Shown here: positions 5,728 to 5,848 of the stretch, in pieces
How the letters are laid out: each line of letters starts with the position of its first letter
How positions within the stretch are numbered: the first letter of the stretch is position 1
NCBI GenBank assembly: GCA_030832135.1
Contig: JAURJS010000054.1
Location: forward strand, 1-5,848
DNA: 5,848 nucleotides
Direction: 5' to 3'
DNA from: Candidatus Planktophila sp.
Lineage (GTDB): Bacteria; Actinomycetota; Actinomycetes; Nanopelagicales; Nanopelagicaceae
Notes under the pieces: model-generated
Database searches by the model: none
Seen by the model: the letters and a program-made list of their open reading frames with translations, nothing else
What the model was told of the DNA's origin: nothing
Position numbers and translations under genes: made by a program

Positions 5728-5848
5728 ATGAGATATAGATTCCTTACGGCCGGAGCTGTCTTGGCTGCTTGGTTAGTAATTTACTTACTCGATCTAACGA
5801 AAAATGCCATTGTCACATTGATGCCAATCGGGGTCTTGGCCTTTTTTC
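5728..5848 (+). CDS. N-terminal part of a putative membrane protein (runs off the window)
   Basis: An ATG at 5728 opens a frame of 40 codons with no stop before the right edge. It begins MRYRFLTAGAVLAAWLVIYL, a basic start followed by a hydrophobic segment (about 6-21). A second hydrophobic segment, AIVTLMPIGVLAFF (27-40), follows a short charged turn (DLTKN). This is typical of a small integral membrane protein. A TGA stands two codons upstream, so the start cannot lie further left. Codons such as CTA, TTA and AGA are more frequent than in the sigma gene. I do not recognise the family. The frame is short enough that it could be chance, but its two-helix pattern argues for a real gene. Confidence 0.5.
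   Translation, partial: MRYRFLTAGAVLAAWLVIYLLDLTKNAIVTLMPIGVLAFF

Noticed and set aside
1..5848. CRISPR arrays, tRNA or rRNA genes, insertion sequences and phage genes.
   Set aside because: No regularly spaced direct repeats with unique spacers, no cloverleaf, no transposase motifs and no terminal inverted repeats were seen; the repeats found are coding and in frame.

Overview
This window looks like chromosomal DNA from a low-to-moderate-GC actinobacterium. Four things point that way: a HrdB/SigA-type principal sigma factor, a DUF4192 gene (an essentially actinobacterial family), a SAM-IV riboswitch (a class known mainly from Actinobacteria), and AT-tolerant codon use with a classical TATAAT promoter. 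A freshwater, Nanopelagicales-like (acI) lineage would fit. That placement is inference from style and composition, not from a marker match.

All supportable genes are on the + strand. At the left edge an open frame (2-112) looks like the tail of an upstream gene. It is followed 9 nt later by a secreted PKD-fold protein with a Thr/Lys/Pro-rich linker (122-898), and 6 nt after that by a DUF4192 protein (905-1903). These probably form one transcription unit. A short gap then carries a -10 element (1933-1938), a SAM-IV riboswitch (about 1946-2053), a strong Shine-Dalgarno and metX, homoserine O-acetyltransferase (2069-3169). Methionine synthesis is therefore expected to be switched off by S-adenosylmethionine, most likely at the level of translation.

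Right behind metX lies a promoter with a perfect TATAAT box, a 5' leader with repeated TCGA palindromes, and a long principal sigma factor gene (3264-5288, GTG start). The sigma factor has an H1-like Lys/Ala/Pro N-terminal tail, a helical segment, an acidic linker and, unusually, about 100 extra residues before region 1.2. Regions 1.2 to 4 are canonical. A 64-residue CDGSH iron-sulfur protein follows after 9 nt, and a clean Rho-independent terminator (5495-5525) ends the unit.

After the terminator the DNA is visibly more AT-rich and has no supportable gene until 5728. There a small-membrane-protein-like frame, possibly leaderless, begins and runs off the right edge.

Most noteworthy: the SAM-IV leader whose predicted outer pseudoknot ends a few bases before the metX Shine-Dalgarno, the extra domain(s) in the sigma factor N-terminal half, and the CDGSH protein tied to the principal sigma factor gene.
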